From Domibacillus sp. DTU_2020_1001157_1_SI_ALB_TIR_016 (GTDB lineage: Bacteria; Bacillota; Bacilli; Bacillales; Domibacillaceae), in NCBI RefSeq assembly GCF_032341995.1, contig NZ_CP135439.1, positions 1,178,001 through 1,242,000 of the forward strand: DNA of 64,000 nt, in the 5' to 3' direction. Position 1 is the first letter of the stretch, and each line of letters opens with the position of its first letter. A program made the translations under genes and the position numbers. Below, in pieces: positions 36,993 through 47,377 of the stretch. Under the pieces are notes generated by a model. The model searched no databases and had not been told where the DNA came from. It saw only the letters and a list, made by a program, of their open reading frames with translations.

Positions 36993-38270
36993 ATGTCAGT
37001 GAATATTCCACGTGGTACGCAGGATATTTTGCCAGGACAGTCAGAAAAATGGCAGTACATAGAATCCATTGCTAAAGACGTCTGCCGCCGTTATCACTAT
37101 AAAGAAATTCGCACACCGATTTTTGAGCATACCGAATTGTTCAAGCGCAGCGTCGGCGATACAACCGATATCGTTCAAAAAGAAATGTACACGTTCGAAG
37201 ACAGAGGAGAGCGCAGTTTAACCCTTCGCCCAGAAGGAACAGCCGCGGTTGTCCGTTCATTTGTGGAAAACAAAATGTTTGGCCACCCGGATCAGCCGGT
37301 CAAGCTGTTTTACACAGGCCCGATGTTCCGGTATGAACGCCCCCAGGCGGGCCGCTACCGCCAGTTTGTCCAGTTTGGTGTAGAAGCGATTGGCAGCGAA
37401 GATCCGGCAATCGACGCGGAAGTGATTGCACTTGTAATGGATATTTACAAAGCAGCAGGGCTTCAAAAGTTAAATCTCGTCATTAATTCTCTTGGCGATG
37501 CTGACAGCCGAAATGCACACCGGGAAGCGCTCATCGGCCATTTCGAGCCGCGTATTGAGGAATTCTGCAGCGACTGCCAGACGCGTTTGCAGCAAAACCC
37601 GCTCCGGATTTTAGATTGCAAAAAAGACCGGAATCATGAGCTGATGCAGACAGCACCTTCTATTCTGGACTACTTAAACGAAGAATCAAAAGCGTACTTT
37701 GAGAAAGTCACCGGCTATTTAGATGCAATCGGCATTTCATATACCGTAGATCCAAAGCTTGTCCGCGGGCTTGATTACTACAATCACACAGCTTTTGAAG
37801 TGATGAGCGAGGCAGAGGGCTTCGGAGCCATCACGACGCTGTGCGGAGGAGGACGCTACAACGGTCTTGTCCAGCAGCTTGGCGGTCCGGAATCACCGGG
37901 AATCGGCTTTGCTTTCAGTATTGAGCGGTTTATTGCCGCGATGGAGGCAGAGAGCGTAGAATGGCCGATCGATCAAGGAATTGACTGTTTTGTAGTAGCG
38001 CTGGGAGATGCAGCAAAAGACCGGTCCGTCTCGCTTGTTCATGATCTGCGTACAGCGGGTCTTTCAGCAGACCGTGACTACCAGGACCGAAAAATGAAAG
38101 CTCAGCTTAAAGCATCTGACCGCCAGCACGCCCGCTTTACAGCGATTTTGGGCGAAGATGAACTGGCGGAAAACCGGATTACCGTCAAAGACATGGCGGC
38201 GGGTTCCCAGGACCAGGTGCCACTGGATGAGCTGGCTGGCTATATTAAAACAAAAATGGAGGCGAAGTAA
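36993..38270 (+). CDS. hisS: Histidyl-tRNA synthetase
   Basis: This class II synthetase of 425 residues has motif 1 around [27 protein letters not shown] and motif 2 in [26 protein letters not shown]. The histidine-binding loop is [15 protein letters not shown], motif 3 is [12 protein letters not shown] and the anticodon-binding domain is C-terminal. The ATG at 36993 follows aaaggaggaacg. The reading frame is open 340 bases upstream, through the T-box, but that part is untranslated leader. It abuts aspS with no gap. Confidence 0.98.
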   Translation: MSVNIPRGTQDILPGQSEKWQYIESIAKDVCRRYHYKEIRTPIFEHTELFKRSVGDTTDIVQKEMYTFEDRGERSLTLRPEGTAAVVRSFVENKMFGHPDQPVKLFYTGPMFRYERPQAGRYRQFVQFGVEAIGSEDPAIDAEVIALVMDIYKAAGLQKLNLVINSLGDADSRNAHREALIGHFEPRIEEFCSDCQTRLQQNPLRILDCKKDRNHELMQTAPSILDYLNEESKAYFEKVTGYLDAIGISYTVDPKLVRGLDYYNHTAFEVMSEAEGFGAITTLCGGGRYNGLVQQLGGPESPGIGFAFSIERFIAAMEAESVEWPIDQGIDCFVVALGDAAKDRSVSLVHDLRTAGLSADRDYQDRKMKAQLKASDRQHARFTAILGEDELAENRITVKDMAAGSQDQVPLDELAGYIKTKMEAK

Positions 38271-40043
38271 ATGTTTGGACGCACGTTTTATAACGGTGAA
38301 ATGACCGAAGAACATATTGGAAAAGAAGTATCATTAAAAGGGTGGGTGCAGCGCCGCCGTGACCTTGGGAGCGTCATTTTTATTGATTTGCGTGACCGTA
38401 CAGGCATCATGCAGATCGTGTTTAACCCGGAAATTTCAGCAGAAGCACTTGCTGTGGCAGAAAAAGTCCGCAATGAATATGTACTTGATGTCAAAGGGAC
38501 AATTGTAAAGCGTGACGCGGAAACCGTAAATGAAAACATCCCGACTGGTACGATTGAAGTACACGTAACGGAAATCAATGTACTGAGCGAAGCGAAAACA
38601 CCGCCGTTCATGATTGAAGACGGAACGGAAGTAAACGAAGACGTCCGCTTAAAATACCGTTACATGGATCTTCGCCGTCCGGTGATGTTTGAAACACTAA
38701 AAATGCGCAGTGATGTAACAAAAACGATTCGTGATTATTTAGACGAAAATCGTTTTCTTGATGTGGAAACACCGATTTTAACAAAATCAACACCGGAAGG
38801 CGCACGTGATTATCTGGTTCCAAGCCGTGTTCATCCAGGCGAGTTTTACGCGCTGCCGCAGTCACCGCAAATTTTCAAACAGCTGCTTATGGTGTCTGGT
38901 GTAGACCGTTACTATCAAATTGCCCGCTGCTTCCGTGATGAAGATTTGCGTGCAGACCGTCAGCCTGAATTCACACAAGTCGATATTGAAACAAGCTTTA
39001 TGAGCCAGGAAGACATCATGCAAATGACAGAAGAAATGCTGAAAAAAGTGATGAAGCGCGTGAAAGACCTCGACATCGATGGATCTTTTGAACGCATGAC
39101 ATATGAAGACGCGATGAACCGTTTTGGTTCTGACAAGCCGGATACACGCTTTGGTCTTGAATTGATCGATATGGCCGATGTAGTTCGTGGATCTGGATTT
39201 AAAGTATTCGCGCAGGTTGTGGAGTCAGGCGGACAAGTAAAAGCGCTTTGTGTACCGGGCGGTGCTGAAAAGTATTCTCGTAAAGATATTGATCATCTAA
39301 CAGAGTTTGCAGCGATTTACGGTGCGAAAGGCCTTGCTTGGCTGAAAGTTGAAGAAGACGGCATGAAAGGGCCGATTATCAAGTTCTTCACGGACGAAGA
39401 ACAGGCGAAGATGCTGGAAACAGCCGAAGCAAATACAGGCGATTTAATCATGTTCGTCGCAGACAAAAAGCAGGTTGTAGCCGATGCATTAGGTGCTCTT
39501 CGCTTAAAACTTGGTAAAGAGCTTGGCATGATCGATGAATCTAAATACAATTTCCTTTGGGTAACAGACTGGCCGCTGCTTGAGTATGACGAAGAAGAAG
39601 GACGCTACTACGCAGCGCACCATCCATTTACAATGCCATTCCGTGAAGATATCGAGAAAATGGAATCAAACCCGGGCGCGGTACGTGCGCAAGCCTATGA
39701 CATTGTGTTAAACGGCTATGAACTCGGCGGCGGCTCGATTCGTATTTTCGAACGTGATGTGCAGGAAAAAATGTTCAAGCTGCTTGGTTTCACAGAAGAG
39801 CAGGCGAAAGAACAGTTCGGCTTCCTTATGGATGCATTTGAATATGGTACGCCTCCGCACGGCGGTATTGCGCTTGGCTTAGACCGTTTAGTTATGCTTC
39901 TTGCCGGCCGTACAAATCTGCGTGATACCATTGCTTTCCCGAAAACAGCAAGTGCAGCAGACGTATTAACAGATGCGCCGGGCGAAGTGTCCAATGCACA
40001 GCTTGAAGAACTGCATCTGCGTATCAGCCAAACAGCGAAATAA
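38271..40043 (+). CDS. aspS: Aspartyl-tRNA synthetase
   Basis: The 590-residue class II synthetase has an N-terminal OB-fold anticodon domain (1-105), motif 2 in [26 protein letters not shown], a bacterial insertion (GAD) domain (about 280-420) and motif 3 [16 protein letters not shown]. It begins at the base after the hisS stop, with its ribosome-binding site in the hisS end (tggaggcgaag), so it is under the histidine T-box. There is no clear terminator before the 6S RNA promoter. Confidence 0.98.
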   Translation: MFGRTFYNGEMTEEHIGKEVSLKGWVQRRRDLGSVIFIDLRDRTGIMQIVFNPEISAEALAVAEKVRNEYVLDVKGTIVKRDAETVNENIPTGTIEVHVTEINVLSEAKTPPFMIEDGTEVNEDVRLKYRYMDLRRPVMFETLKMRSDVTKTIRDYLDENRFLDVETPILTKSTPEGARDYLVPSRVHPGEFYALPQSPQIFKQLLMVSGVDRYYQIARCFRDEDLRADRQPEFTQVDIETSFMSQEDIMQMTEEMLKKVMKRVKDLDIDGSFERMTYEDAMNRFGSDKPDTRFGLELIDMADVVRGSGFKVFAQVVESGGQVKALCVPGGAEKYSRKDIDHLTEFAAIYGAKGLAWLKVEEDGMKGPIIKFFTDEEQAKMLETAEANTGDLIMFVADKKQVVADALGALRLKLGKELGMIDESKYNFLWVTDWPLLEYDEEEGRYYAAHHPFTMPFREDIEKMESNPGAVRAQAYDIVLNGYELGGGSIRIFERDVQEKMFKLLGFTEEQAKEQFGFLMDAFEYGTPPHGGIALGLDRLVMLLAGRTNLRDTIAFPKTASAADVLTDAPGEVSNAQLEELHLRISQTAK

Positions 40044-40092
40044 GAAAAAAGTTGTGTTTTTAATTTTCTGATAAATTCGCAGTGGTCATTAG

Positions 40093-40121
40093 TTGATTTT
40101 CAAAAAAACGTATGATAATAT
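40093..40121 (+). promoter_or_regulatory. Promoter of the 6S RNA
   Basis: TTGATT (40093-40098), a 17-base spacer and TAATAT (40116-40121). It predicts a start at about 40128. Confidence 0.78.
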
Positions 40122-40127
40122 GATTCC

Positions 40128-40332
40128 AATGAGGCGGATCCTGATGTGTACGTTAGTTACACATTCTGTTTTGACCGAACACTATATGTTAGGGAGTCTG
40201 AGTTTTTGGACAGCGCACATGCCCTTTGCGGGGACTTGCAACGCCCAGAACAGGGCACCCACCTGCTGTAGAGCGGGTTCAAAACATATGTTATTACAAC
40301 GACGGCACGATTGGGATTCGCCGTCTTTTTTT
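40128..40332 (+). ncRNA. ssrS: 6S RNA (BsrA/6S-1 type)
   Basis: The interval between aspS and tcdA carries conserved 6S blocks: TTTTGACCGAACACTATATG, then GAACAGGGCACCCACCT and GCGGGTTCAAAACAT. Its ends can pair (GGCGGATCC with GGGATTCGCC), closing a long irregular hairpin with a central bubble. A terminator hairpin (GACGGC / GCCGTC and a T run) ends it. 6S RNA binds the housekeeping RNA polymerase by mimicking an open promoter and damps transcription in stationary phase. The B. subtilis 6S-1 gene has the same neighbours. The rest of the 317-base gap holds the promoter and, before it, nothing recognisable. Confidence 0.9.
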
Positions 40333-40360
40333 ATGCTTAAAAACAGGAGTGATTGTTTAA

Positions 40361-41122
40361 ATGCTTCACCAATTTTCCCGTAATGAACTTGCCTTCGGAA
40401 AAGAAGGGCTTGACCTATTAAAAAATGCAACCGTTGCCGTTTTGGGCATTGGCGGAGTGGGCTCATTTGCAGCGGAAGCACTTGCCCGTTCGGGAGTCGG
40501 TCGCTTAATTCTGGTCGATAAAGATGTGATCGATATTACAAATATTAATCGCCAGCTTCCGGCACTTTTATCAACAGTCGGACAGCCAAAAGCGGATTTA
40601 ATGAAAGAACGAATTGCGGATATCAATCCTGAATGTGAAGTGATCGCACTGAAAATGTTTTATACAGAAGAAACATATGAGCAGTTTTTCAGCTACGGAC
40701 TCGATTACGTTGTGGATGCGTCCGATACGATCTCTTACAAAATTCACTTAATGAAAGAATGTTTAAACCGAAATATTCTGATTATCTCCAGCATGGGGGC
40801 GGCGAATAAGTTAGACCCGACACGGTTTACCATTGCTGATATATCTAAAACCCATACGGATCCTATTGCAAAAGTGATTCGCACACGCCTGCGCAAAGAA
40901 GGCATTCGAAAAGGCATTCCCGTTATTTTCTCGGATGAAAGCCCAATTGTGATCCGGGAAGATGTACGTCAGGTCGTCGGCAACGATGAGGCGGAAATTC
41001 GCAAAGCGAAAATGCCTCCCGCTTCAAACGCTTTTGTTCCATCTGTTGCGGGCTTAATCGCAGCAAGCTATGTTGTTCGTGACATTTTAAAAGATGTGAA
41101 AATCACTCGTGTAAACGACTAA
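40361..41122 (+). CDS. tcdA: tRNA threonylcarbamoyladenosine dehydratase
   Basis: TcdA (YrvM) uses ATP to close the carbamoyl-threonine side chain of t6A37 into cyclic ct6A. It is an E1/ThiF-like protein of 253 residues with the nucleotide-binding loop AVLGIGGVGSFAAEALARSGVGRLILVDKD, the catalytic-arginine motif TNINRQLPALLSTVG and DASDTISYKIHLM. The C-terminal CxxC zinc site of classical ThiF is not seen, as in other TcdA proteins. The ATG follows caggagtg. Position after aspS-6S RNA agrees with B. subtilis. Confidence 0.94.
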   Translation: MLHQFSRNELAFGKEGLDLLKNATVAVLGIGGVGSFAAEALARSGVGRLILVDKDVIDITNINRQLPALLSTVGQPKADLMKERIADINPECEVIALKMFYTEETYEQFFSYGLDYVVDASDTISYKIHLMKECLNRNILIISSMGAANKLDPTRFTIADISKTHTDPIAKVIRTRLRKEGIRKGIPVIFSDESPIVIREDVRQVVGNDEAEIRKAKMPPASNAFVPSVAGLIAASYVVRDILKDVKITRVND

Positions 41123-41154
41123 AAAGTCATCCTTTTCCAAGGATGACTTTTTTT
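41121..41154 (+). terminator. Terminator after tcdA
   Basis: AAAGTCATCCTT / AAGGATGACTTT with a TTCC loop and T run, starting on the stop codon. Confidence 0.9.
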
Positions 41155-41184
41155 GCTTAAAAAAGGGACTTTTTATCTATATAT

Positions 41185-41193
41185 TGGTATAAT
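41185..41193 (+). promoter_or_regulatory. Extended -10 promoter of the EAL-HDOD gene
   Basis: TGGTATAAT: perfect -10 (41188-41193) with a TG extension. No good -35 is visible. Confidence 0.65.
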
Positions 41194-41226
41194 GTCATAG
41201 ATTAATAACGATCGGAGTGCAAAAAG

Positions 41227-42474
41227 ATGAATTTATTTATGGCACGCCAGCCCATTTTCAACGTCAATGAGCACGTATTTGGTTATGAGCTGCTGTACCG
41301 AAACAGCGAAACCAATACTTTTCCGGATGTGTCCCCGGATCAGGCGACAATTGAAGTGTTAATTCATTCATTTTTGACGGTTGGAGTAGAAAAAATAGCC
41401 CATGGGCACCCTTGTTTTATTAACTTTACAGAAACGCTGTTAAAAGAAAAAGTGGCTGAAAACTTTCCGGCGGAGCACGTTATTATTGAAGTGCTGGAGG
41501 ATATTCCAATTACAGCTGAACTGATTGCTGTTCTTCAGAGACTGAAACAAAAAGGGTACTCAATTGCTTTAGATGATTTTATTCTGCGCGGGCAGACGGA
41601 TCTGTATAATGAGCTGTTTAACCTGACTACATACATAAAGGTAGATTTTTTACATACAATACCCGCTGAGCGGCTGGCCATCGAACAAAAAGTGAAAAAC
41701 GATTTTCCGCATATTGTGCTTCTGGCAGAAAAGGTCGAAACACATGAAGAATTCGAGAGGGCAAAAAGGGCAGGTTACGAACTGTTTCAAGGCTACTTTT
41801 TTGCGAAACCGCAGCTGATTCAGTCAGCATACCTGCCGATCAATGCGGTCACTTATTTTCATTTGATCAAGCTTTTGCAGGAAGAGGAAATCGATATTGA
41901 AAACATTACCCGCTTGATTGAACGGGATGTGTCACTGTCGTATCATCTATTAAAGCTGGCCAATTCACCTGCACTGCGTACAAGAGCCAAGATTAAGTCT
42001 ATTAAACAAGCGATTATGATGCTTGGATTTATTGAACTGACAAAATGGCTGTATATGCTGGCTCTGCGGGAAATTCAAAAGGACTTGCCGGCCAAAACAA
42101 AAGAATTAATGGAATCGGCGCTGTTTCGCGCAAAAGCGTGCGAGGAACTGGCCAGGAACACTCAAGCTGGGAATGCAGCCGAGTTTTTTCTTGCAGGTAT
42201 GTTTTCACTCGTAGATGTACTGCTTAAGTGCAGCATGTCAGATGTATTAGCACAAATTCCATTATCTGATCAGGTAAATGAAACGTTAAGGGGAACTATC
42301 ACGCCTATCACTCCTTTCTTAGAACTTGTAGTCGGTATGGATATGGTGGATTGGAAGATCATTGAAACAAAAGTGCAAGAGCTTGGGCTGAATGTGCAAA
42401 CAGTGAAAATGATTTATGAAGAGGCCCGGCAGTGGGCGGGGGAAATGAGCCAGGTCAGTGAGGCAATGAACTGA
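41227..42474 (+). CDS. EAL and HDOD domain signalling protein (YuxH-like)
   Basis: An N-terminal EAL-type domain (1-200) is joined to an HDOD domain (about 205-395). Residues matching EAL catalytic positions are present: ELLYR (ExLxR), the Asn of CFINFTE, the Glu of VIIEVLED, the Asp pair of IALDDF, the Lys of YIKVDFL, the Glu of LLAEKVET and the Gln of FQGYFFAKP. The Gly-rich loop that normally follows DDF is replaced by ILRGQTDLYN, so cyclic-di-GMP hydrolysis is doubtful. HDOD domains resemble HD hydrolases without activity and usually serve signalling. It is flanked by terminators and monocistronic. This gene is not found here in B. subtilis. Confidence 0.88.
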   Translation: MNLFMARQPIFNVNEHVFGYELLYRNSETNTFPDVSPDQATIEVLIHSFLTVGVEKIAHGHPCFINFTETLLKEKVAENFPAEHVIIEVLEDIPITAELIAVLQRLKQKGYSIALDDFILRGQTDLYNELFNLTTYIKVDFLHTIPAERLAIEQKVKNDFPHIVLLAEKVETHEEFERAKRAGYELFQGYFFAKPQLIQSAYLPINAVTYFHLIKLLQEEEIDIENITRLIERDVSLSYHLLKLANSPALRTRAKIKSIKQAIMMLGFIELTKWLYMLALREIQKDLPAKTKELMESALFRAKACEELARNTQAGNAAEFFLAGMFSLVDVLLKCSMSDVLAQIPLSDQVNETLRGTITPITPFLELVVGMDMVDWKIIETKVQELGLNVQTVKMIYEEARQWAGEMSQVSEAMN

Positions 42475-42483
42475 TGGCAAATG

Positions 42484-42521
42484 AAAAACACCAGCTCCTC
42501 TAGAGAGAGGCTGGTGTTTTT
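42484..42521. terminator. Bidirectional terminator between the EAL-HDOD gene and rarA
   Basis: AAACACCAGC / GCTGGTGTTT outer arms with an inner CTCT/AGAG stem; A and T tracts outside. Confidence 0.87.
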
Positions 42522-42542
42522 GTTTGCCTGTACACCGGCATA

Positions 42543-43811
42543 TTATGTTTTGCTTCTTTCAATTTTTTCGTATATACCGGCCAATGTCTTTTCGAATTTT
42601 CCAGTTGCCTTCGGTTCAAAATAACGTTTATGCTTTAAGGTATCCGGCAGATAAGACTGTGCGATCCATCCGCCGTCAAAATCATGCGGGTACTGATAGC
42701 CGACTCCATGGCCCAGTTTAGCCGCACTTTTATAATGAGCGTCTTTTAAATGGTCAGGCACTGCACCTGACCGCCCGGCCCGCACATCGGCCAGTGCCGC
42801 ATCAATCGCTTTATAAGCGGAATTGGATTTTGGCGATAAGCAAAGCTCTACTACTGCATTGGCAAGGGGGATACGTGCTTCCGGGAATCCGAGCCGTTCG
42901 GCCGCTTCGACAGCGGCCAGTGTACGTTCACCAGCCTGCGGGCTTGCAAGGCCGATATCCTCGTACGCAATTACAACAAGACGCCGGGCGATGCTGACAA
43001 GGTCGCCGGCTTCAATCAAGCGGGCCAGATAATGAAGTGCAGCATTCACATCACTGCCGCGAATCGATTTTTGAAAAGCGCTCAAAACATCATAATGAGC
43101 ATCGCCATCCTTATCATGGGCAAAACTTTTTTGCTGAAGGCATTCTTCGGCTGTTTCGAGCGAGATACGAATAATCCCGTCTGCATCTGGTTTAGTGGAC
43201 GACACAGCCAGTTCAAGCGCGTTTAATGAGCTGCGTACATCACCGCCGGAACCTTGGGCAAAATGAGTAAGTGCTTCGTCCGTGATCTCTGTTTTGAACA
43301 TGCCAAGCCCGCGCTCTTTGTCGCGCAGCGCTTCCGTTAACAGCCGCTTTACCGAATCGGGCCGGAGCGGCTTTACTTCGAAAATTTGGCAGCGGCTTCG
43401 GATCGCCGGATTTATCGCATGATATGGGTTGCTTGTTGTTGCGCCAATTAAAATAATCATGCCGTTTTCAAGAAAAGGCAGCAAATAATCCTGCTTGGCT
43501 TTATCAAGGCGGTGAACCTCGTCTAAAAGCAAAATGACGGTCCCGGACATTTTAGCTTCCGCAGCGACAATTTCCATATCTTTTTTGTTGCTGGTAACAG
43601 CATTAAGCATGCGAAACGCATACCGTGTTGTACTCGCAATGGCACTGGCAATCGATGTTTTGCCGGTTCCAGGGGGACCGTATAAAATCATAGAAGATAA
43701 TTTTTTGGCTTCAGTCATCCGCCTGATGATTTTGCCTTCACCTGTTAAGTGCTCCTGTCCGGCTACCTCATCAATGGTACGCGGTCTCATTCGGTAGGCG
43801 AGCGGCTTCAT
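42543..43811 (-). CDS. rarA: Replication-associated recombination protein RarA (MgsA)
   Basis: This AAA+ ATPase of 422 residues resembles clamp-loader subunits and RuvB. Walker A GPPGTGKT is at 45-52 and Walker B is ILLLDEVHRL; sensor 1 GATTSNPYHAINPAIRSRC and the C-terminal tetramerisation domain follow. It acts at stalled replication forks. The ATG at 43811 follows aaagagggattcat. It is convergent with the EAL-HDOD gene and divergent from cymR, as yrvN is in B. subtilis. Confidence 0.97.
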   Translation of the reverse strand: MKPLAYRMRPRTIDEVAGQEHLTGEGKIIRRMTEAKKLSSMILYGPPGTGKTSIASAIASTTRYAFRMLNAVTSNKKDMEIVAAEAKMSGTVILLLDEVHRLDKAKQDYLLPFLENGMIILIGATTSNPYHAINPAIRSRCQIFEVKPLRPDSVKRLLTEALRDKERGLGMFKTEITDEALTHFAQGSGGDVRSSLNALELAVSSTKPDADGIIRISLETAEECLQQKSFAHDKDGDAHYDVLSAFQKSIRGSDVNAALHYLARLIEAGDLVSIARRLVVIAYEDIGLASPQAGERTLAAVEAAERLGFPEARIPLANAVVELCLSPKSNSAYKAIDAALADVRAGRSGAVPDHLKDAHYKSAAKLGHGVGYQYPHDFDGGWIAQSYLPDTLKHKRYFEPKATGKFEKTLAGIYEKIERSKT

Positions 43812-43889
43812 ATGAATCCCTCTTTCTCATTTGGTAGATTCACTGTATCATATCCCGAGTATTCCGGCATGTTTTTTGTACCTATAAAA

Positions 43890-43898
43890 TGATATACT
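43890..43898 (+). promoter_or_regulatory. Extended -10 promoter of cymR-iscS-mnmA
   Basis: TGATATACT (TG at 43890-43891, TATACT at 43893-43898); the -35 is weak (TGTTTT-like, 17 bases upstream). Confidence 0.6.
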
Positions 43899-43939
43899 AT
43901 AGGGATCATTGGATTAAAAAAGAAATGAGGCACAAATAA

Positions 43940-44359
43940 ATGAGAATCTCAACTAAAGGAAGATACGGACTGACCATTATGATTGAACTGGCTAAACGCC
44001 ACGGTGATGGGCCAACTTCTCTTCGTGTAATTGCTGGAGCCCATGATTTGTCGGAACACTACCTTGAGCAGCTGATTGCGCCGCTCCGCAATGCCGGGTT
44101 TGTCCGCAGTATTCGTGGCGCCTATGGCGGCTATGTGCTTGGACACGAGCCGCAGGACATTACAGCAGGCGATATTATCCGGGTGCTCGAAGGTCCAATC
44201 ACACTTGTGGAGGGAATTGAAGACGAAGAGCCGGCGAAACGGGAGCTATGGATCCGGATTAGCGAAGCGATCAAGGGCGTTTTGGAAAATACAACACTCG
44301 ATGACCTGGCGAATCACACCGTAACCGGTGAATCTGACGCATATATGTTTTATATTTAA
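43940..44359 (+). CDS. cymR: Cysteine metabolism repressor CymR (Rrf2 family)
   Basis: The 139-residue Rrf2-type regulator starts MRISTKGRYGLTIMIELA with a winged helix. The GAYGGYVL wing and VLEGPITLVEG are the conserved family segments. It lacks the three-cysteine Fe-S motif of IscR, which fits CymR. CymR represses cysteine-synthesis genes when bound to the O-acetylserine sulfhydrylase CysK. It is followed 12 bases later by a cysteine desulfurase gene, as in B. subtilis. Confidence 0.93.
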   Translation: MRISTKGRYGLTIMIELAKRHGDGPTSLRVIAGAHDLSEHYLEQLIAPLRNAGFVRSIRGAYGGYVLGHEPQDITAGDIIRVLEGPITLVEGIEDEEPAKRELWIRISEAIKGVLENTTLDDLANHTVTGESDAYMFYI

Positions 44360-44371
44360 CGAGGTGTCAAT

Positions 44372-45505
44372 ATGGAACGAATTTATTTAGACCACGCAGC
44401 CACGTCGCCTGTTCATCCAGAAGCGGCCGCAGCGATGGCAGAAGTTTTAACCGAAACTTATGGAAACCCATCAAGCATTCATTCGTTTGGACGGGAATCG
44501 CGCCGGATTGTCGATGAAGCAAGAAGCGTGATTGCTGCTACGATAAACGCCGGCTTTAACGATATCATTTTTACGGGGAGCGGTACAGAAGCAGACAATC
44601 TGGCCATTTTGGGTACCGCGCGTTCAAAAGGGCCGGGTCATATTATTACTACCAACATTGAACATCACGCGGTTTTGCATGCATGTGAAGCACTTGAGAG
44701 GGACGGATTTGAAGTAACGTATCTGCCTGTCAATGAAGAAGGAATTGTATCCCTTTCAGCGGTAGAAGATGCGCTGCGGGAGGATACCATTCTTGTTTCT
44801 ATCATGTATGGCAACAACGAAACAGGTGCTCTTCAGCCAATCGAGGCTATCGGACAGCTGCTTTCGGGCCATTCCGCTCTTTTTCACACGGATGCTGTCC
44901 AGGCATATGGTATCCTGCCAATTGATGTGAAAAAATTGAACGTCGACTTTCTTTCCGTCTCAGGACATAAAATTAACGGCCCAAAAGGTATCGGCGCTCT
45001 TTATGTTAAACCGGGAACAGCGCTTGTGCCGCTTTTATACGGAGGAGAACAGGAGCGTAAACGCCGTGCAGGAACGGAAAATACAGCGGCCATTGCCGGT
45101 ATGGCGCAAGCTGCCAAAATCGCGGAACAAACACAGGAAGAACGAGCTGCCCGTTATATGGAAATGAAAAAGCTTTTTATTGATACACTTTCCGAGCAGG
45201 GCGCTTCATTTTCAGTAAACGGCAAAGTTGAACATTCCCTGCCGCATGTGCTAAACTTGTTTTTTCCCGAAACAGATGTAGAAGCTTTTTTGGTGAACCT
45301 GGATATGGCTGGTATCGCCGCATCAAGCGGGTCGGCTTGTACAGCTGGTTCCATTGAGCCGTCGCATGTTTTAACGGCGATGTTTGGGGAAAATTCACCT
45401 AAACTTCGGTCGTCAATCCGCTTTAGCTTTGGGTTTAATAATACAACGAAACAAATTGAACAAGCCGCTCTTGAAACAGCGAAAATCGCGAAGCGGCTTC
45501 AATAG
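44372..45505 (+). CDS. iscS: Cysteine desulfurase for tRNA thiolation (YrvO type)
   Basis: This PLP enzyme of 377 residues begins MERIYLDHAATSPVHPEA. The PLP lysine lies in SVSGHKINGPKGIGALY and the persulfide cysteine in AASSGSACTAGSIEPSHVL. Coupling with mnmA 15 bases downstream makes it the sulfur donor for 2-thiouridine in tRNA, as for YrvO. It is clearly distinct from the NAD-linked NifS at 6610. Confidence 0.95.
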   Translation: MERIYLDHAATSPVHPEAAAAMAEVLTETYGNPSSIHSFGRESRRIVDEARSVIAATINAGFNDIIFTGSGTEADNLAILGTARSKGPGHIITTNIEHHAVLHACEALERDGFEVTYLPVNEEGIVSLSAVEDALREDTILVSIMYGNNETGALQPIEAIGQLLSGHSALFHTDAVQAYGILPIDVKKLNVDFLSVSGHKINGPKGIGALYVKPGTALVPLLYGGEQERKRRAGTENTAAIAGMAQAAKIAEQTQEERAARYMEMKKLFIDTLSEQGASFSVNGKVEHSLPHVLNLFFPETDVEAFLVNLDMAGIAASSGSACTAGSIEPSHVLTAMFGENSPKLRSSIRFSFGFNNTTKQIEQAALETAKIAKRLQ

Positions 45506-46633
<1,128 letters not shown>

Positions 46634-46639
46634 ATGCAG

Positions 46640-46672
46640 TCCGCTCCTCTCTACGTGGAGCGGTTTTCTTTG
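46640..46672 (+). terminator. Terminator after mnmA
   Basis: CCGCTCC / GGAGCGG with a nine-base loop and TTTTCTTT. Confidence 0.8.
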
Positions 46673-46702
46673 TTATAATAAAGAAAAACTGGGAGGCTTC
46701 AC

Positions 46703-47359
46703 ATGGATAAAAATCAGCAGGGTATTGAATTGTTACAAGAAGGAAAATGGGAAGAAGCACTTAAGCTTTTCACCGAGCAAATTGAAGAAAAGCCGGAAGA
46801 ACCAGCTGCATATATTAATTTTGGCCATGTACTGGCTGAGATGAATGATGGGGAACGGGCATTAAGATTTTATCAAAAAGCGGTTGAGGTCGCTCCTGAC
46901 TCGAGTTCAGCTCAATACGCGCTTGGCTCTTTTTATTTTACGAATGAGCGTTTTGAAGAAGCCGCGCAGCGCTTTGAAAGAGCCATCCGGAGCGGAATGG
47001 AAGAAGCGGATGCTTACTTTATGCTGGGGCTGTCTTTTTTATATTTGGATCAAACTGTGATGGCGCTGCCGTATTTAATGCGTGCGGTGGAATTGGATGA
47101 AGACGATGTGGAAGCGCGCTTTCAATATGCGCTTGCTCTGGCAAAAACAGAGCAGTATGAAGAAGCAGAGAAAAACATGCAAAAAGTCGTCGAGCAGGAC
47201 CCTGAGCACGCCGATGCTTTTTACAACCTCGGTGTTTTATATGCTGGTCATTACGAACAAGCTGACAAAGCAGCTCAATTTTTTGATCGAGCGTTAGAGA
47301 TTCAGCCGGACCATATGCTGGCAGGCTACGGCAAAAAAATGCTGGAAAAAGCAGAATAA
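46703..47359 (+). CDS. yrrB: Tetratricopeptide-repeat protein YrrB
   Basis: The 218-residue protein consists of about six tandem 34-residue TPR units (for example AYINFGHVLAEMNDGERALRFYQKAVEVAPD and AFYNLGVLYAGHYEQADKAAQFFDRALEIQPD). It has no other domain, so it is a protein-interaction scaffold. The partner is unknown. It is conserved between mnmA and recD2, and the recD2 start follows closely. Confidence 0.92.
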   Translation: MDKNQQGIELLQEGKWEEALKLFTEQIEEKPEEPAAYINFGHVLAEMNDGERALRFYQKAVEVAPDSSSAQYALGSFYFTNERFEEAAQRFERAIRSGMEEADAYFMLGLSFLYLDQTVMALPYLMRAVELDEDDVEARFQYALALAKTEQYEEAEKNMQKVVEQDPEHADAFYNLGVLYAGHYEQADKAAQFFDRALEIQPDHMLAGYGKKMLEKAE

Positions 47360-47377
47360 AAAGAGGTGGTCAGCACC

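Noticed and set aside
40044..40360. Open frames of 96 and 99 codons on both strands over the aspS-tcdA gap.
   Set aside because: They coincide with the 6S RNA, have no ribosome-binding sites or protein-like composition, and the RNA blocks are clearly recognisable.
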